A DNA stretch of 25,696 bases from an uncultured Oxalobacter sp. (GTDB lineage Bacteria > Pseudomonadota > Gammaproteobacteria > Burkholderiales > Burkholderiaceae_D), in NCBI GenBank assembly GCA_905202055.1, contig CAJKQK010000023.1, positions 1 through 25,696 on the forward strand, given 5' to 3'. Positions within the stretch are counted from its first letter, which is position 1. Each line of letters opens with the position of its first letter. The translations under genes were made by a program, and so were the position numbers. Under the pieces are notes generated by a model that saw only the letters and a program-made list of their open reading frames with translations, did not search any database and was not told the origin of the DNA. Of the stretch, positions 1-7,252 are shown piece by piece.

Positions 1-1
1 G

Positions 2-1003
2 CTGACAGCTACTGTCGTCAAACAGCAAAAACAGCTGGCAAAACTGATGCAGCAACAATACGTTTCAGGCGGCGAAGACCGCATGAAGTTGCTTTTCTCC
101 GGTGACAACCCGAACCGGATCAGCCGCGAAATGCAATACATGAATTATTACTCGACGGCTTATTCGCAACTGATCGCATCCCTTCGCCAGAACATCAAGG
201 CAGTCGACAATAAAAAATCGGAAACGAAAGAAACCAAAGAAGAACTTGAAAAAATCGCCAGCAAGACCAGCGAACAAAAACAGCTTCTTGAAAAGGAAAA
301 GGCCCAGCATGCCGCTCTGGTTGCGCAACTCTCTGACAAGTTAAGCAACCAGAAAAAAGAAGCCGAACGTCTCGCACAGGATGAGAAACGACTGGGTGGA
401 CTGGTCGATCGTTTGTCCAGAAAAATAGAAGAACAACGGAAAGCGGCTGAAAAGAGAGCGGCAGAGGCACGTCTTGCCGAACAACAGGCCAGAAAACAGG
501 CAAAACAATCGAGACAGACAAAACAGGCCAGAAGAACCCGTCCCCAAAAACAGGAATCCCAGGCCGAAATCGTCCGGGAAACGCCATATAAAGCCGACAC
601 GGCAAGTGCATTCGGTAAAAAACGCGGTTCATTGAGAATGCCGGTTCAGGGAACCATCACCGCAAGATACGGGATGAAACGTGCCGATGGCCCTAGCTGG
701 AAAGGCATTTTCATCAAAACGTCCGCAGGCGCTCCCGTCCATTCCGTCGCAGGCGGCAAGGTCATCTTCGCCGACACGCTTCGAGGCTTTGGCAGATTGA
801 TTATTATCGACCACGGCGATCATTACATGACGATTTATGGAAATGCCGGGTCCCTGAACAAACGGGTAGGAGATACTGTCGGCAGCGGCGAGACCGTCGC
901 CACAGCAGGTAACAGCGGTGAAAACGGTGAAACCGGGTTATACTTCGAATTACGACGTAGTGGACATGCTTTAAACCCTTCGGACTGGATATCGACTAGG
1001 TGA
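2..1003 (+). CDS. envC: EnvC-type murein hydrolase activator (LytM/M23 domain), 5' truncated by window edge
   Basis: The reading frame is open from the first bases of the window without a start, so the N-terminus (signal peptide and first coiled coil) lies outside. What remains is a long, Lys/Glu/Gln-rich coiled coil (about codons 1-190) followed by a C-terminal LytM/M23 domain. The places where active M23 peptidases carry zinc ligands are degenerate: WKGIFI replaces the H-x3-D motif and LYFELRR replaces H-x-H. E. coli EnvC shows the same pattern (LYFEIRR). This points to a catalytically dead activator of periplasmic N-acetylmuramoyl-L-alanine amidases at the division septum rather than an endopeptidase. 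The next gene, ctpA, begins three bases after the stop, so the two are surely co-transcribed. In Burkholderiales this gene commonly sits in a gpm-envC-ctpA-thiF run. Family call strong; partner amidases inferred. Confidence 0.9.
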   Translation: MTATVVKQQKQLAKLMQQQYVSGGEDRMKLLFSGDNPNRISREMQYMNYYSTAYSQLIASLRQNIKAVDNKKSETKETKEELEKIASKTSEQKQLLEKEKAQHAALVAQLSDKLSNQKKEAERLAQDEKRLGGLVDRLSRKIEEQRKAAEKRAAEARLAEQQARKQAKQSRQTKQARRTRPQKQESQAEIVRETPYKADTASAFGKKRGSLRMPVQGTITARYGMKRADGPSWKGIFIKTSAGAPVHSVAGGKVIFADTLRGFGRLIIIDHGDHYMTIYGNAGSLNKRVGDTVGSGETVATAGNSGENGETGLYFELRRSGHALNPSDWISTR

Positions 1004-1006
1004 TAC

Positions 1007-2428
1007 ATGCGCAATAAATTTCGTAACATTCTGCTGGTAGCACTCGGAGTGATCATCGGCGTTTTCGCGTCGGTACAATTCTCCGCCATGGCCCAGAAGC
1101 AGACGGCTCCCCTCCCGCTTGATGAATTGAGACAACTGGCAGATGTATTCGGATTGATCAAATCCGATTATGTCGAACCGGTCGAGGACAAAAAACTGCT
1201 GACCGATGCCATTTCAGGCATGGTGGCTTCGCTCGATCCCCATTCAGCCTATCTCGACAAGAAAGCCCTTCAGGAACTGAAAGAAGGCACACAAGGCAAA
1301 TTCGGCGGTCTGGGCATTGAAGTCGGCACTGAAGACGGTTACGTCAAAGTCATCTCTCCTATTGAAGATACACCTGCCTACCGCGCCGGTATCAAGCCGG
1401 GTGATCTGATTACAAAACTGGATGGCGTTTCCGTCAAGGATATGACACTCGACGCTGCAGTCAAGAAAATGCGGGGCGATCCCAATACGAAGATCACGCT
1501 GACGATTGCACGAAAAAACGTGACGAAACCGATCGTCATCACGCTCGTTCGTGAAGAAATCCAGGTCAAAAGCGTCAAATCGAAAATGATCGAACCCGGC
1601 TATGCATGGTTGCGTGTCGCCATGTTCCAGGAACCGACCGTTGAAGATCTCGTCACCCATATCAACAGGCTTTATGCCAAAAATCCGCACATCAAGGGCA
1701 TCGTTCTCGACCTGAGAAATGATCCGGGCGGTATTCTGCCGGGGGCGATCGGCGTCGCCTCCATCTTCCTGCCGCAGGACTCCGTCGTTGTTTCGACGGA
1801 CGGGCAGTTACCTGAATCGAAAGCGATCTTTTATGCCCGTCCTGAATACTATGCCGGAAGAACGCTGAACGATCCCCTGGCAAAACTGCCAGCCCAGATC
1901 AAGAACGTTCCTGTCGTCGTACTGGTCAATATCGGTTCGGCTTCCGCATCCGAAATTGTCGCAGGCGCCTTGCAGGATCATAAGCGCGCCACCATCATGG
2001 GCACCCAGACCTTCGGCAAAGGATCCGTTCAAACGATCCGTCCACTTTCCAAAGATACGGCAGTCAAGCTGACGACAGCCCGTTATTACACGCCAAGCGG
2101 CCGCTCCATTCAGGCCAAGGGTATCGTACCGGACCTGATGGTCGACGAAACGGCCGAAGGCGATGGCATCAATGGCTTGAGATTGCGTGAAGCCGACCTG
2201 TCCAAGCACCTGACCAACGGCAAGGATGAAGTCAAGAATGAAGATCGCCTCAATCAGGACGAAGAAATCAAGCTTCTGGAATCGGCCAAGAAATACAAAC
2301 CGATCGAATATGGCACCAAAAAAGACTTTCAGCTGATGCAAGCGCTGAACCATCTGAAAGGCAAGCCGGTTCAACTGTCCAAAGCCAAGCCAGAAGAAAA
2401 AAAGAACGACGAGACCAGGAAAAAATAA
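1007..2428 (+). CDS. ctpA: S41 family C-terminal processing peptidase (CtpA/Prc type)
   Basis: A 473-residue carboxy-terminal processing serine protease acting in the periplasm. The N-terminus is a signal peptide or membrane anchor (hydrophobic residues 8-28, ending near SAMAQ). A PDZ domain covers roughly residues 95-180 (GLGIEVG through GDLITKLDG). The S41 catalytic core follows, with the Ser-Lys dyad visible: Ser313 in GSASASE and Lys338 in FGKGSVQ, 25 residues apart, plus Gln342, the same spacing as in E. coli Prc. The C-terminal tail (about 385-473) is Lys/Glu-rich and low in complexity. It is tightly linked to the upstream EnvC gene (3-base gap) and followed after 23 bases by a ThiF-like gene. 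CtpA-class proteases degrade or mature periplasmic proteins, often peptidoglycan hydrolases; coupling to EnvC fits that but the substrate is not shown. Confidence 0.95.
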   Translation: MRNKFRNILLVALGVIIGVFASVQFSAMAQKQTAPLPLDELRQLADVFGLIKSDYVEPVEDKKLLTDAISGMVASLDPHSAYLDKKALQELKEGTQGKFGGLGIEVGTEDGYVKVISPIEDTPAYRAGIKPGDLITKLDGVSVKDMTLDAAVKKMRGDPNTKITLTIARKNVTKPIVITLVREEIQVKSVKSKMIEPGYAWLRVAMFQEPTVEDLVTHINRLYAKNPHIKGIVLDLRNDPGGILPGAIGVASIFLPQDSVVVSTDGQLPESKAIFYARPEYYAGRTLNDPLAKLPAQIKNVPVVVLVNIGSASASEIVAGALQDHKRATIMGTQTFGKGSVQTIRPLSKDTAVKLTTARYYTPSGRSIQAKGIVPDLMVDETAEGDGINGLRLREADLSKHLTNGKDEVKNEDRLNQDEEIKLLESAKKYKPIEYGTKKDFQLMQALNHLKGKPVQLSKAKPEEKKNDETRKK

Positions 2429-2451
2429 TGCAGTAAAAACCGGAAAAAGCG

Positions 2452-3201
2452 ATGAATGAAGAACAGAAAATACGATATTCGCGGCATATCCTGCTAAAGG
2501 ATCTCGGCTACGAGGGTCAGGACAAAATTGCCAACTCACACGTTTTGGTAATCGGTGCAGGTGGACTCGGTTCTCCGGCTACCATGTATCTGGCCTCCGG
2601 TGGTTTCGGCAAACTGACACTGGTGGATAACGATCAGGTCGAACTGACCAACCTTCAACGCCAGATACTCCACTCCACCGACCGTATCGGCAAAAACAAG
2701 GCCGAATCGGGAAAACAGACGCTGACAGGCATTAACCCGACGATCGATATTGTCACGATAACCGATCGAATGGATGAAACATCCTTGCCTGAACTCGTCA
2801 GGACTGCAGACGTCGTGCTGGATTGTACCGACAATTTCAAAACACGTCTGATTATCAATCGTGTCTGTATGGCCGCCGGCGTTCCACTTGTGTCCGGTGC
2901 CGTCGTCCAGTTTGATGGACAAATCTCGGTTTACGATCCACGCCGGGAAGATTCCCCATGCTACGCCTGCCTGTTTTCGGAAGACCAGCATTTTGAGGAT
3001 CTCAAAGCCGCGCAAGTGGGTGTTTTCGCACCGCTGGTCGGGATTATCGGCACCATGCAGGCAGCTGAAGCGTTGAAGCTTGCTGCGGGAATCGGAACAT
3101 CTCTGGCAGGCACTCTGCTTCTGTTTGATGCATTGAATATGGAATGGACACGAGTCCAGATCGACCGTAATCCTGATTGCCCGATTTGCTCAAAAAGATA
3201 A
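2452..3201 (+). CDS. HesA/MoeB/ThiF family adenylyltransferase (E1-like)
   Basis: A 249-residue E1-like enzyme that activates the C-terminus of a ubiquitin-fold sulfur carrier (MoaD or ThiS type) with ATP. Visible: the nucleotide-binding glycine loop GAGGLGSP (about residues 35-42), the acidic residue after the second strand (LVDNDQVE), the conserved NLQRQ arginine segment, the DCTDN motif, and two CxxC zinc pairs at Cys170/Cys173 and Cys243/Cys246. The length equals E. coli MoeB (249). There is no rhodanese extension. MoeB and ThiF cannot be separated from sequence alone here, and no thi or moa gene lies nearby to decide it. It is the last gene of the envC-ctpA-thiF run and is followed by a strong hairpin. 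It could serve either molybdopterin or thiamine biosynthesis, or both. Confidence 0.9.
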   Translation: MNEEQKIRYSRHILLKDLGYEGQDKIANSHVLVIGAGGLGSPATMYLASGGFGKLTLVDNDQVELTNLQRQILHSTDRIGKNKAESGKQTLTGINPTIDIVTITDRMDETSLPELVRTADVVLDCTDNFKTRLIINRVCMAAGVPLVSGAVVQFDGQISVYDPRREDSPCYACLFSEDQHFEDLKAAQVGVFAPLVGIIGTMQAAEALKLAAGIGTSLAGTLLLFDALNMEWTRVQIDRNPDCPICSKR

Positions 3202-3260
3202 TTCCATTCTGACTTCCGGGAACAAACTCTTTCAAAAACCGGATAGTAAAAATTCATCCT

Positions 3261-3291
3261 GAAAGAGTCCTGTCTTCTACAGGACTCTTTC
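3261..3291 (+). terminator. Strong hairpin, likely terminator of the envC-ctpA-thiF operon
   Basis: A perfect 13-bp inverted repeat, GAAAGAGTCCTGT pairing with ACAGGACTCTTTC, around a 5-base loop, 59 bases after the stop of the ThiF-like gene. The T run is inside the 3' arm (CTCTTT) and there is no long U tract after it, so it may terminate, protect the 3' end, or both. The A-run/T-run symmetry would let it work on either strand. A short second palindrome (TCCAGCT/AGCTGGA, 3294-3309) follows at once. Confidence 0.6.
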
Positions 3292-3571
3292 CATCCAGCT
3301 TCAGCTGGAAGCCCTCCTTGCTCCTGCATCGGAAACATTCATTATTTTTTATCAAATCTTCTGTCAAAAAAAGCATTTTAATTGTTGAGTGCGTTAAAAC
3401 TTTGCAAAAACTCAATTAATATCAGCTTATCCTTCGTTTTTCCCGCTGCTTTCAGGAGGGGTGTTTCTGAAAAATCCAATCATTTGAAAAAGAAACCGAT
3501 ACGACAACACATTAGATATACGACTTCAAAACATATTTTGTTTTAGGGCACCATTTTATCAATGCTAATAG
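3292..3571. other. AT-rich spacer upstream of accessory gene
   Basis: About 280 bases without a credible gene, visibly richer in A and T than the flanking coding regions. It holds a small palindrome at 3294-3309, a candidate promoter at 3394-3422, and a weak CAAAA/TTTTG hairpin at 3527-3540. No tRNA, integrase remnant or direct repeat suggesting an att site was seen. Confidence 0.5.
3394..3422 (+). promoter_or_regulatory. Weak sigma70-like promoter candidate
   Basis: TTAAAA (3394-3399), a 17-base spacer and TAATAT (3417-3422). The -10 is good, the -35 poor, and the start codon of the next gene is about 160 bases downstream. In such AT-rich DNA this may be chance. Confidence 0.25.
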
Positions 3572-3578
3572 AAGGAGG
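3572..3578 (+). promoter_or_regulatory. Shine-Dalgarno site that decides the start of the accessory gene
   Basis: AAGGAGG lies four bases before the ATG at 3583. An in-frame ATG at 3562 lies upstream of this site and has no ribosome-binding sequence of its own, so 3583 is the likely start. Confidence 0.75.
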
Positions 3579-3582
3579 AACA

Positions 3583-4125
3583 ATGATAAATAAAATTACC
3601 ATCACTTTGCATGAAGATGGCACTGTCACGTCGTCGGATCTGGATGTGGACAAGCGGATTATAAATTACCTCAAGACACAACTTGAAACATGGAATCCTA
3701 CGGTAAGCGGAAAATGGGTTTCACCCAATATCTTTCAATGTGATCAGGTCTGGACAGAAGATGATGTCAAATTGCATCCGGATTTTATTTTCGTGTTCGG
3801 TGACAACGATGAACGCAAAGGGGAAACGGGTCAGGCCATTATTCGTTACCTTAAAAACGTTTTGAGCATCCGGACAAAAAAAGCCTTGGGGTTTGAGGAA
3901 AAAGATTATTATACGGACGATGAATACGAGGAAAATATTCGCAAGCTGGATGCAGATTTTGCCGCTATTGAAAAAGCAATTGCAGATGGTTCAAAAATCG
4001 TCATCAGCGCAAACGGTTATGGCAATGGTTTGTCCAGAATGCCGGCCAAATGTCCCCGTACTTATCAATATCTGGAAAAGAAACTGGCAAAACTGATTAG
4101 TGACGACGGCGGTTGGCAGCAGTAA
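3583..4125 (+). CDS. Conserved protein of unknown function with FVFGDN...GQA motif
   Basis: I do not recognise a characterised function. From the start chosen for its strong ribosome-binding site the protein has 180 residues; the in-frame ATG at 3562 would add seven. No signal peptide or membrane segment. The N-terminal 55 residues look like a small separate element. The C-terminal two thirds carry a pattern I recall from uncharacterised phage and bacterial proteins: HPDFIFVFGDN, then G-x-GQAIIR, an (I)RTKKA segment, an acidic YYTDDEYEENIRKLD stretch, IVISANGYGNGLSRMP, and CPRTYQYLEKKL. Conserved Gly/Asn/Asp loops suggest a nucleotide- or phosphate-binding alpha/beta fold, but that is inference. 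It stands alone in AT-rich DNA between two housekeeping blocks, preceded by a terminator and convergent with pyrE, so it looks like an acquired accessory gene. Confidence 0.75.
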   Translation: MINKITITLHEDGTVTSSDLDVDKRIINYLKTQLETWNPTVSGKWVSPNIFQCDQVWTEDDVKLHPDFIFVFGDNDERKGETGQAIIRYLKNVLSIRTKKALGFEEKDYYTDDEYEENIRKLDADFAAIEKAIADGSKIVISANGYGNGLSRMPAKCPRTYQYLEKKLAKLISDDGGWQQ

Positions 4126-4259
4126 CTGCATACAGTTGAAAGCTTCTATCAAATGGCACGAACTTGACGTTTTCTCTTTAGGAAAAGCACGACAAACAGG
4201 GCCATCCAGATTTTTTCAATTGTCCATTTCTGATCACTATCTCAAAAGCCTACACCTTC

Positions 4260-4313
4260 TGAACTGCAGCTCGGCATTAACGGACTCTCATCCAGCATTC
4301 GGGATGCAGTTCA
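4260..4313. repeat. 9-bp inverted repeat between accessory gene and pyrE
   Basis: TGAACTGCA (4260-4268) and TGCAGTTCA (4305-4313) are perfect inverted copies separated by 36 bases, in the 202-base gap between two convergent genes. A third copy of AACTGCA sits at 4124-4130, overlapping the stop of the accessory gene. The rest of 4126-4327 holds nothing I can call. It could be a weak terminator or the scar of an insertion. Confidence 0.4.
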
Positions 4314-4327
4314 AAAGTCTTTCCCAA

Positions 4328-4996
4328 TCAATTCACTGAACCATACCTGTCACGATAAGCCTTGACCGCTTTCTGATACTGGTTCATTTCCGGAGAAGCG
4401 CCCGCCCTGGCCAGATACCCCAGCAAATCGTCCAGATTGGCAATGGAAAGGACTGGCATGTCGTATGCCTTCTGCACTTCCTGTACGGCTGACAGTTCGG
4501 ATAAAGCGTCATCCTTGCCGGAACGTTCCATCCGGTCCAGCGCGATCAGGACAATTCCCGGCGTCGCATTCGCATGGCGGATAATATTGACGGATTCATT
4601 TACGGAAGTCCCGGCCGATATCACATCGTCGATGATCACGACTTTGCCTTTCAAAGGCGCACCGACAATCACACCGCCTTCGCCATGATCCTTGGCTTCC
4701 TTGCGATTGTATGCAAACGGGACATTGCGGCCTTTTCTGGCCAGCGACACCGCGACAGCCGCCACGAGCGGAATGCCCTTGTATGCGGGGCCGAACAGCA
4801 TATCGAAAGAAATTCCCGATTCCAGCAGGGTATCTGCATAATAATCTGCGAGTGTACCCAGCGACTGTCCGTCATTGAACAAACCCGCATTGAAAAAATA
4901 CGGAGACGTTCTGCCCGCCTTGGTGATAAATTCCCCGAAACGCAATACGCCACAGTCAACCGCAAAGCGAATGAACTCTTCTCTTAACTGACTCAC
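4328..4996 (-). CDS. pyrE: Orotate phosphoribosyltransferase
   Basis: Transfers the phosphoribosyl group from PRPP to orotate, giving orotidine 5'-monophosphate in de novo pyrimidine synthesis (cytosol). With a GTG start the protein is 222 residues and begins MSQLREEFIRFAV, which matches the usual start of betaproteobacterial PyrE; the frame stays open upstream, where no ATG is close and the extra residues would be unlike PyrE. The PRPP-binding motif VVIIDDVISAGT lies at residues 119-130. FGEFITKAGRTSPYFFNAG near residues 20-38 and the flexible-loop segment around residues 98-110 (NRKEAKDHGEGG) are typical. It is divergent from the exonuclease III gene with about 120 bases between starts and convergent with the accessory gene. 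No uridine-rich attenuator was recognised in its leader. Confidence 0.95.
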   Translation of the reverse strand: MSQLREEFIRFAVDCGVLRFGEFITKAGRTSPYFFNAGLFNDGQSLGTLADYYADTLLESGISFDMLFGPAYKGIPLVAAVAVSLARKGRNVPFAYNRKEAKDHGEGGVIVGAPLKGKVVIIDDVISAGTSVNESVNIIRHANATPGIVLIALDRMERSGKDDALSELSAVQEVQKAYDMPVLSIANLDDLLGYLARAGASPEMNQYQKAVKAYRDRYGSVN

Positions 4997-5060
4997 TTCA
5001 ATCCCCAATCTCTTAAAAAGAACATCGATATTGTAACGTGTCGTCAACTCGAGTGATAGC

Positions 5061-5088
5061 TTGCACGCGTTCGTTTTATTTTTAGTAT
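5061..5088 (+). promoter_or_regulatory. Candidate sigma70 promoter of the exonuclease III gene
   Basis: TTGCAC (5061-5066), a 16-base spacer and TAGTAT (5083-5088), about 30 bases before the ATG at 5118, in the pyrE/xth divergent gap. Confidence 0.45.
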
Positions 5089-5117
5089 CATCACTGTTTT
5101 CACATACCCCGAAAAAC

Positions 5118-5900
5118 ATGTTCTCCATTACTTCCGTCAATCTCAACGGCATCCGCTCCGCGGTCAAAAAAGGATTTCTCGACTGGATGAACCGCTCCGG
5201 TTCCGATTTCGTCTGCCTGCAGGAAATCAAGGCCCAGTCCTGTGACATCACTCCCTCCGTCGCAAGCCCTGACGGTTATCTGGGCTACTTTGAATGCGCG
5301 GAAAAAAAAGGTTATTCAGGAACAGGGATTTACACGAAAACAATGCCCGACAAGGTCGGGAACGGTTTCGGCAGCAAGGAATTCGACGCGGAAGGACGCT
5401 ATCTCCAGTGCGACTTCAAGGATTTCAGTCTTGTTTCACTGTATGCTCCTTCCGGCTCTTCTTCACCGGAGCGACAGGAAGCCAAATTCCGCTTCATGGA
5501 TGAATTCTATCCGTACCTCAAAAAGCTGAAAGACAGCGGTCGCGAATTCGTCATTTGCGGCGACTGGAATATAGCCCATAAGGAAATCGACCTGAAAAAC
5601 TGGAAAAGCAACCAGAGAAATTCCGGTTTTCTGCCGGAAGAGCGTGCATGGCTGACCAATGTATTCGAGGAACTGGGGTGGGTCGATGTTTATCGCCTCC
5701 TTCATCCCGATACGACCGCTGAGGCATACACATGGTGGAGCAATCGCGGTCAGGCCTACGCAAAAAACGTCGGCTGGCGTATTGACTACCAGATCGCCAC
5801 CCCGGGTGTGGCGAAAAAGGCGGTATCGGCCGAAATCTACAAGGGAGAACGGTTCTCGGACCACGCTCCCCTGACGATATGGTACGACTATGATATCTGA
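5118..5900 (+). CDS. xth: Exodeoxyribonuclease III (AP endonuclease, EEP family)
   Basis: A 260-residue Mg2+-dependent base-excision repair nuclease: 3'-5' exonuclease, 3'-phosphatase and apurinic-site endonuclease. Endonuclease/exonuclease/phosphatase fold residues are all present: Asn10 in NLNGIRSA, Glu36 in LQEIKAQ, Asp149 and Asn151 in GDWNIAHKEID, and the terminal Asp248-His249 pair in FSDHAPL, together with WRIDYQIATPG at 220-230. The frame opens earlier (5061), but the start at 5118 (MFSITSVNLNGIR) fits the family, and the upstream residues include the promoter region. It is divergent from pyrE, and its stop codon abuts that of trpB with no spacer. Confidence 0.95.
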   Translation: MFSITSVNLNGIRSAVKKGFLDWMNRSGSDFVCLQEIKAQSCDITPSVASPDGYLGYFECAEKKGYSGTGIYTKTMPDKVGNGFGSKEFDAEGRYLQCDFKDFSLVSLYAPSGSSSPERQEAKFRFMDEFYPYLKKLKDSGREFVICGDWNIAHKEIDLKNWKSNQRNSGFLPEERAWLTNVFEELGWVDVYRLLHPDTTAEAYTWWSNRGQAYAKNVGWRIDYQIATPGVAKKAVSAEIYKGERFSDHAPLTIWYDYDI

Positions 5901-7103
5901 TCAGTTGATTCCAAGATAATTGGCGATAAAATCAGCGTCCTTGTCGCCTCTTCCGGAAAGATTGACCAGAATGGTCTTGTCCGGTCCGAGATCTTTGGCG
6001 ACTTTCATCGCGTAAGCCACGGCATGGGAGCTTTCCAGCGCAGGGATAATGCCTTCGATACGGGACAAAACGAGGAACGCGTCCAGACATTCTTCATCCG
6101 TAATTGCTTCATACTGGACCCGGCCGATATCTTTCAGATAGCAGTGCTGCGGGCCGACACCCGGATAATCGAGTCCGGAAGCAATCGAATAAACCGGCAA
6201 CGGATTGCCTTTTTCATCTTGCAGGTTATAGCATTTGAACCCGTGCAGCGTTCCCTTCGTGCCAAGGCTTAAGGTTGCCGCATGATCCGGTGTATCCAGC
6301 CCTTTACCGGCCGGTTCAATACCGACCAGTTTCACGGATTCATCCGGCAGGAATTCGGTGAAGATACCGATCGCATTGGAACCGCCTCCGACGCAGGCCG
6401 TCACGACATCAGGCAATTTGTTTTCCCTCTGAAGGAATTGTTCACGCGCTTCCTTGCCGACGATGCTCTGGAAATCGCGAACCATTTTCGGGAATGGATG
6501 AGGCCCGACAACGGAACCGATGGCATACAGAAAGTTTTTCGGATCTTTCAGATATTCTTCAAAAGCGCTGTCGACTGCGTCTTTCAGGGTTTTTGTACCT
6601 CGGGAAACAGCGATCAGGTTGCAGCCCAGAATTTTCATTTTGGTGACATTGGGGTGTTCTTTCGCAATGTCGATTTCACCCATATGAATTTCGCAAGGAA
6701 TGCCTACCAGTGCACACGCCGTTGCCATAGCCACACCATGTTGTCCGGCACCGGTTTCGGCAATGACTTTTGTTTTGCCCATATGCTTGGCAAGCAAGGC
6801 CTGTCCCAGACAGTGATTGATTTTATGGGCACCGGTATGGTTCAGGTCTTCACGTTTCAAAAAGATACGTGCGCCCCCCTGACGTTCCGTCAGTCTTTTA
6901 GCATAGAAAACAGGGCTTGGACGGCCAACGTAATGGGCGTAAAGATCGGACAGTTCGTCCTGAAATTCCCTGGAATTACGAACTTCTTCGTAGGCCTTTG
7001 CGATGTCATCCATCACCGCTTTCAATTCAGGCGGAATCATCTGCCCGCCAAATTCACCAAAGAAACCATCCTTGTCGGGCATTTCCAAAAATTCCTGCGC
7101 CAT
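5901..7103 (-). CDS. trpB: Tryptophan synthase beta chain, atypical and without an adjacent trpA
   Basis: Condenses indole with L-serine to tryptophan using PLP. I chose the ATG at 7103 because GGGAGA precedes it at good spacing (7108-7113); two further in-frame starts lie 12 and 18 bases upstream. The 400-residue protein has the PLP lysine in HTGAHKINH (Lys94), the catalytic Glu in AETGAGQHG (Glu116), the phosphate loop GGGSNAIG and the closing SGRGDKD. The segment after the catalytic site reads EIDIAKEHPNVTKMKILGC, where TrpB proteins I know have RQ-x-LNV-x-MxLLG, so this is a divergent subfamily. No trpA, trpF or accD lies next to it, unlike the usual Burkholderiales trpFBA-accD order. It may be a second, stand-alone TrpB or a specialised indole-salvage enzyme. 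The spacer to ampG (7104-7252) contains nothing I can call confidently. Confidence 0.9.
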   Translation of the reverse strand: MAQEFLEMPDKDGFFGEFGGQMIPPELKAVMDDIAKAYEEVRNSREFQDELSDLYAHYVGRPSPVFYAKRLTERQGGARIFLKREDLNHTGAHKINHCLGQALLAKHMGKTKVIAETGAGQHGVAMATACALVGIPCEIHMGEIDIAKEHPNVTKMKILGCNLIAVSRGTKTLKDAVDSAFEEYLKDPKNFLYAIGSVVGPHPFPKMVRDFQSIVGKEAREQFLQRENKLPDVVTACVGGGSNAIGIFTEFLPDESVKLVGIEPAGKGLDTPDHAATLSLGTKGTLHGFKCYNLQDEKGNPLPVYSIASGLDYPGVGPQHCYLKDIGRVQYEAITDEECLDAFLVLSRIEGIIPALESSHAVAYAMKVAKDLGPDKTILVNLSGRGDKDADFIANYLGIN

Positions 7104-7252
7104 ACTTTCTCCCATTTTCAATACATTTTCGAATGCTCACGCCCACCCGTGCGGGACGCCATCCGTTTCTTATCTGATTATTGCCGTAAAAAACAGGCAA
7201 CAAGCGATTTAATTTTCAAAACGGAAATTTTACACTCATCGTGGAAATTTTT

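Noticed and set aside
1808..2539. A 243-codon minus-strand open frame opposite ctpA
   Set aside because: Antisense to a protease with clear catalytic motifs; Phe/Leu-rich composition typical of a reverse-strand shadow.
4100..4339. A 79-codon plus-strand open frame after the accessory gene
   Set aside because: It starts inside the accessory gene, lacks a ribosome-binding site and resembles no protein I know.
4328..5251. A longer pyrE reading frame starting at 5251
   Set aside because: The extra 85 residues are unlike PyrE, overlap the xth promoter and coding start, and the GTG at 4996 gives the family-typical N-terminus.
7104..7252. A possible trp leader peptide or attenuator ahead of trpB
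   Set aside because: The short frame at about 7124-7165 on the minus strand has no tryptophan codons and no terminator follows it.
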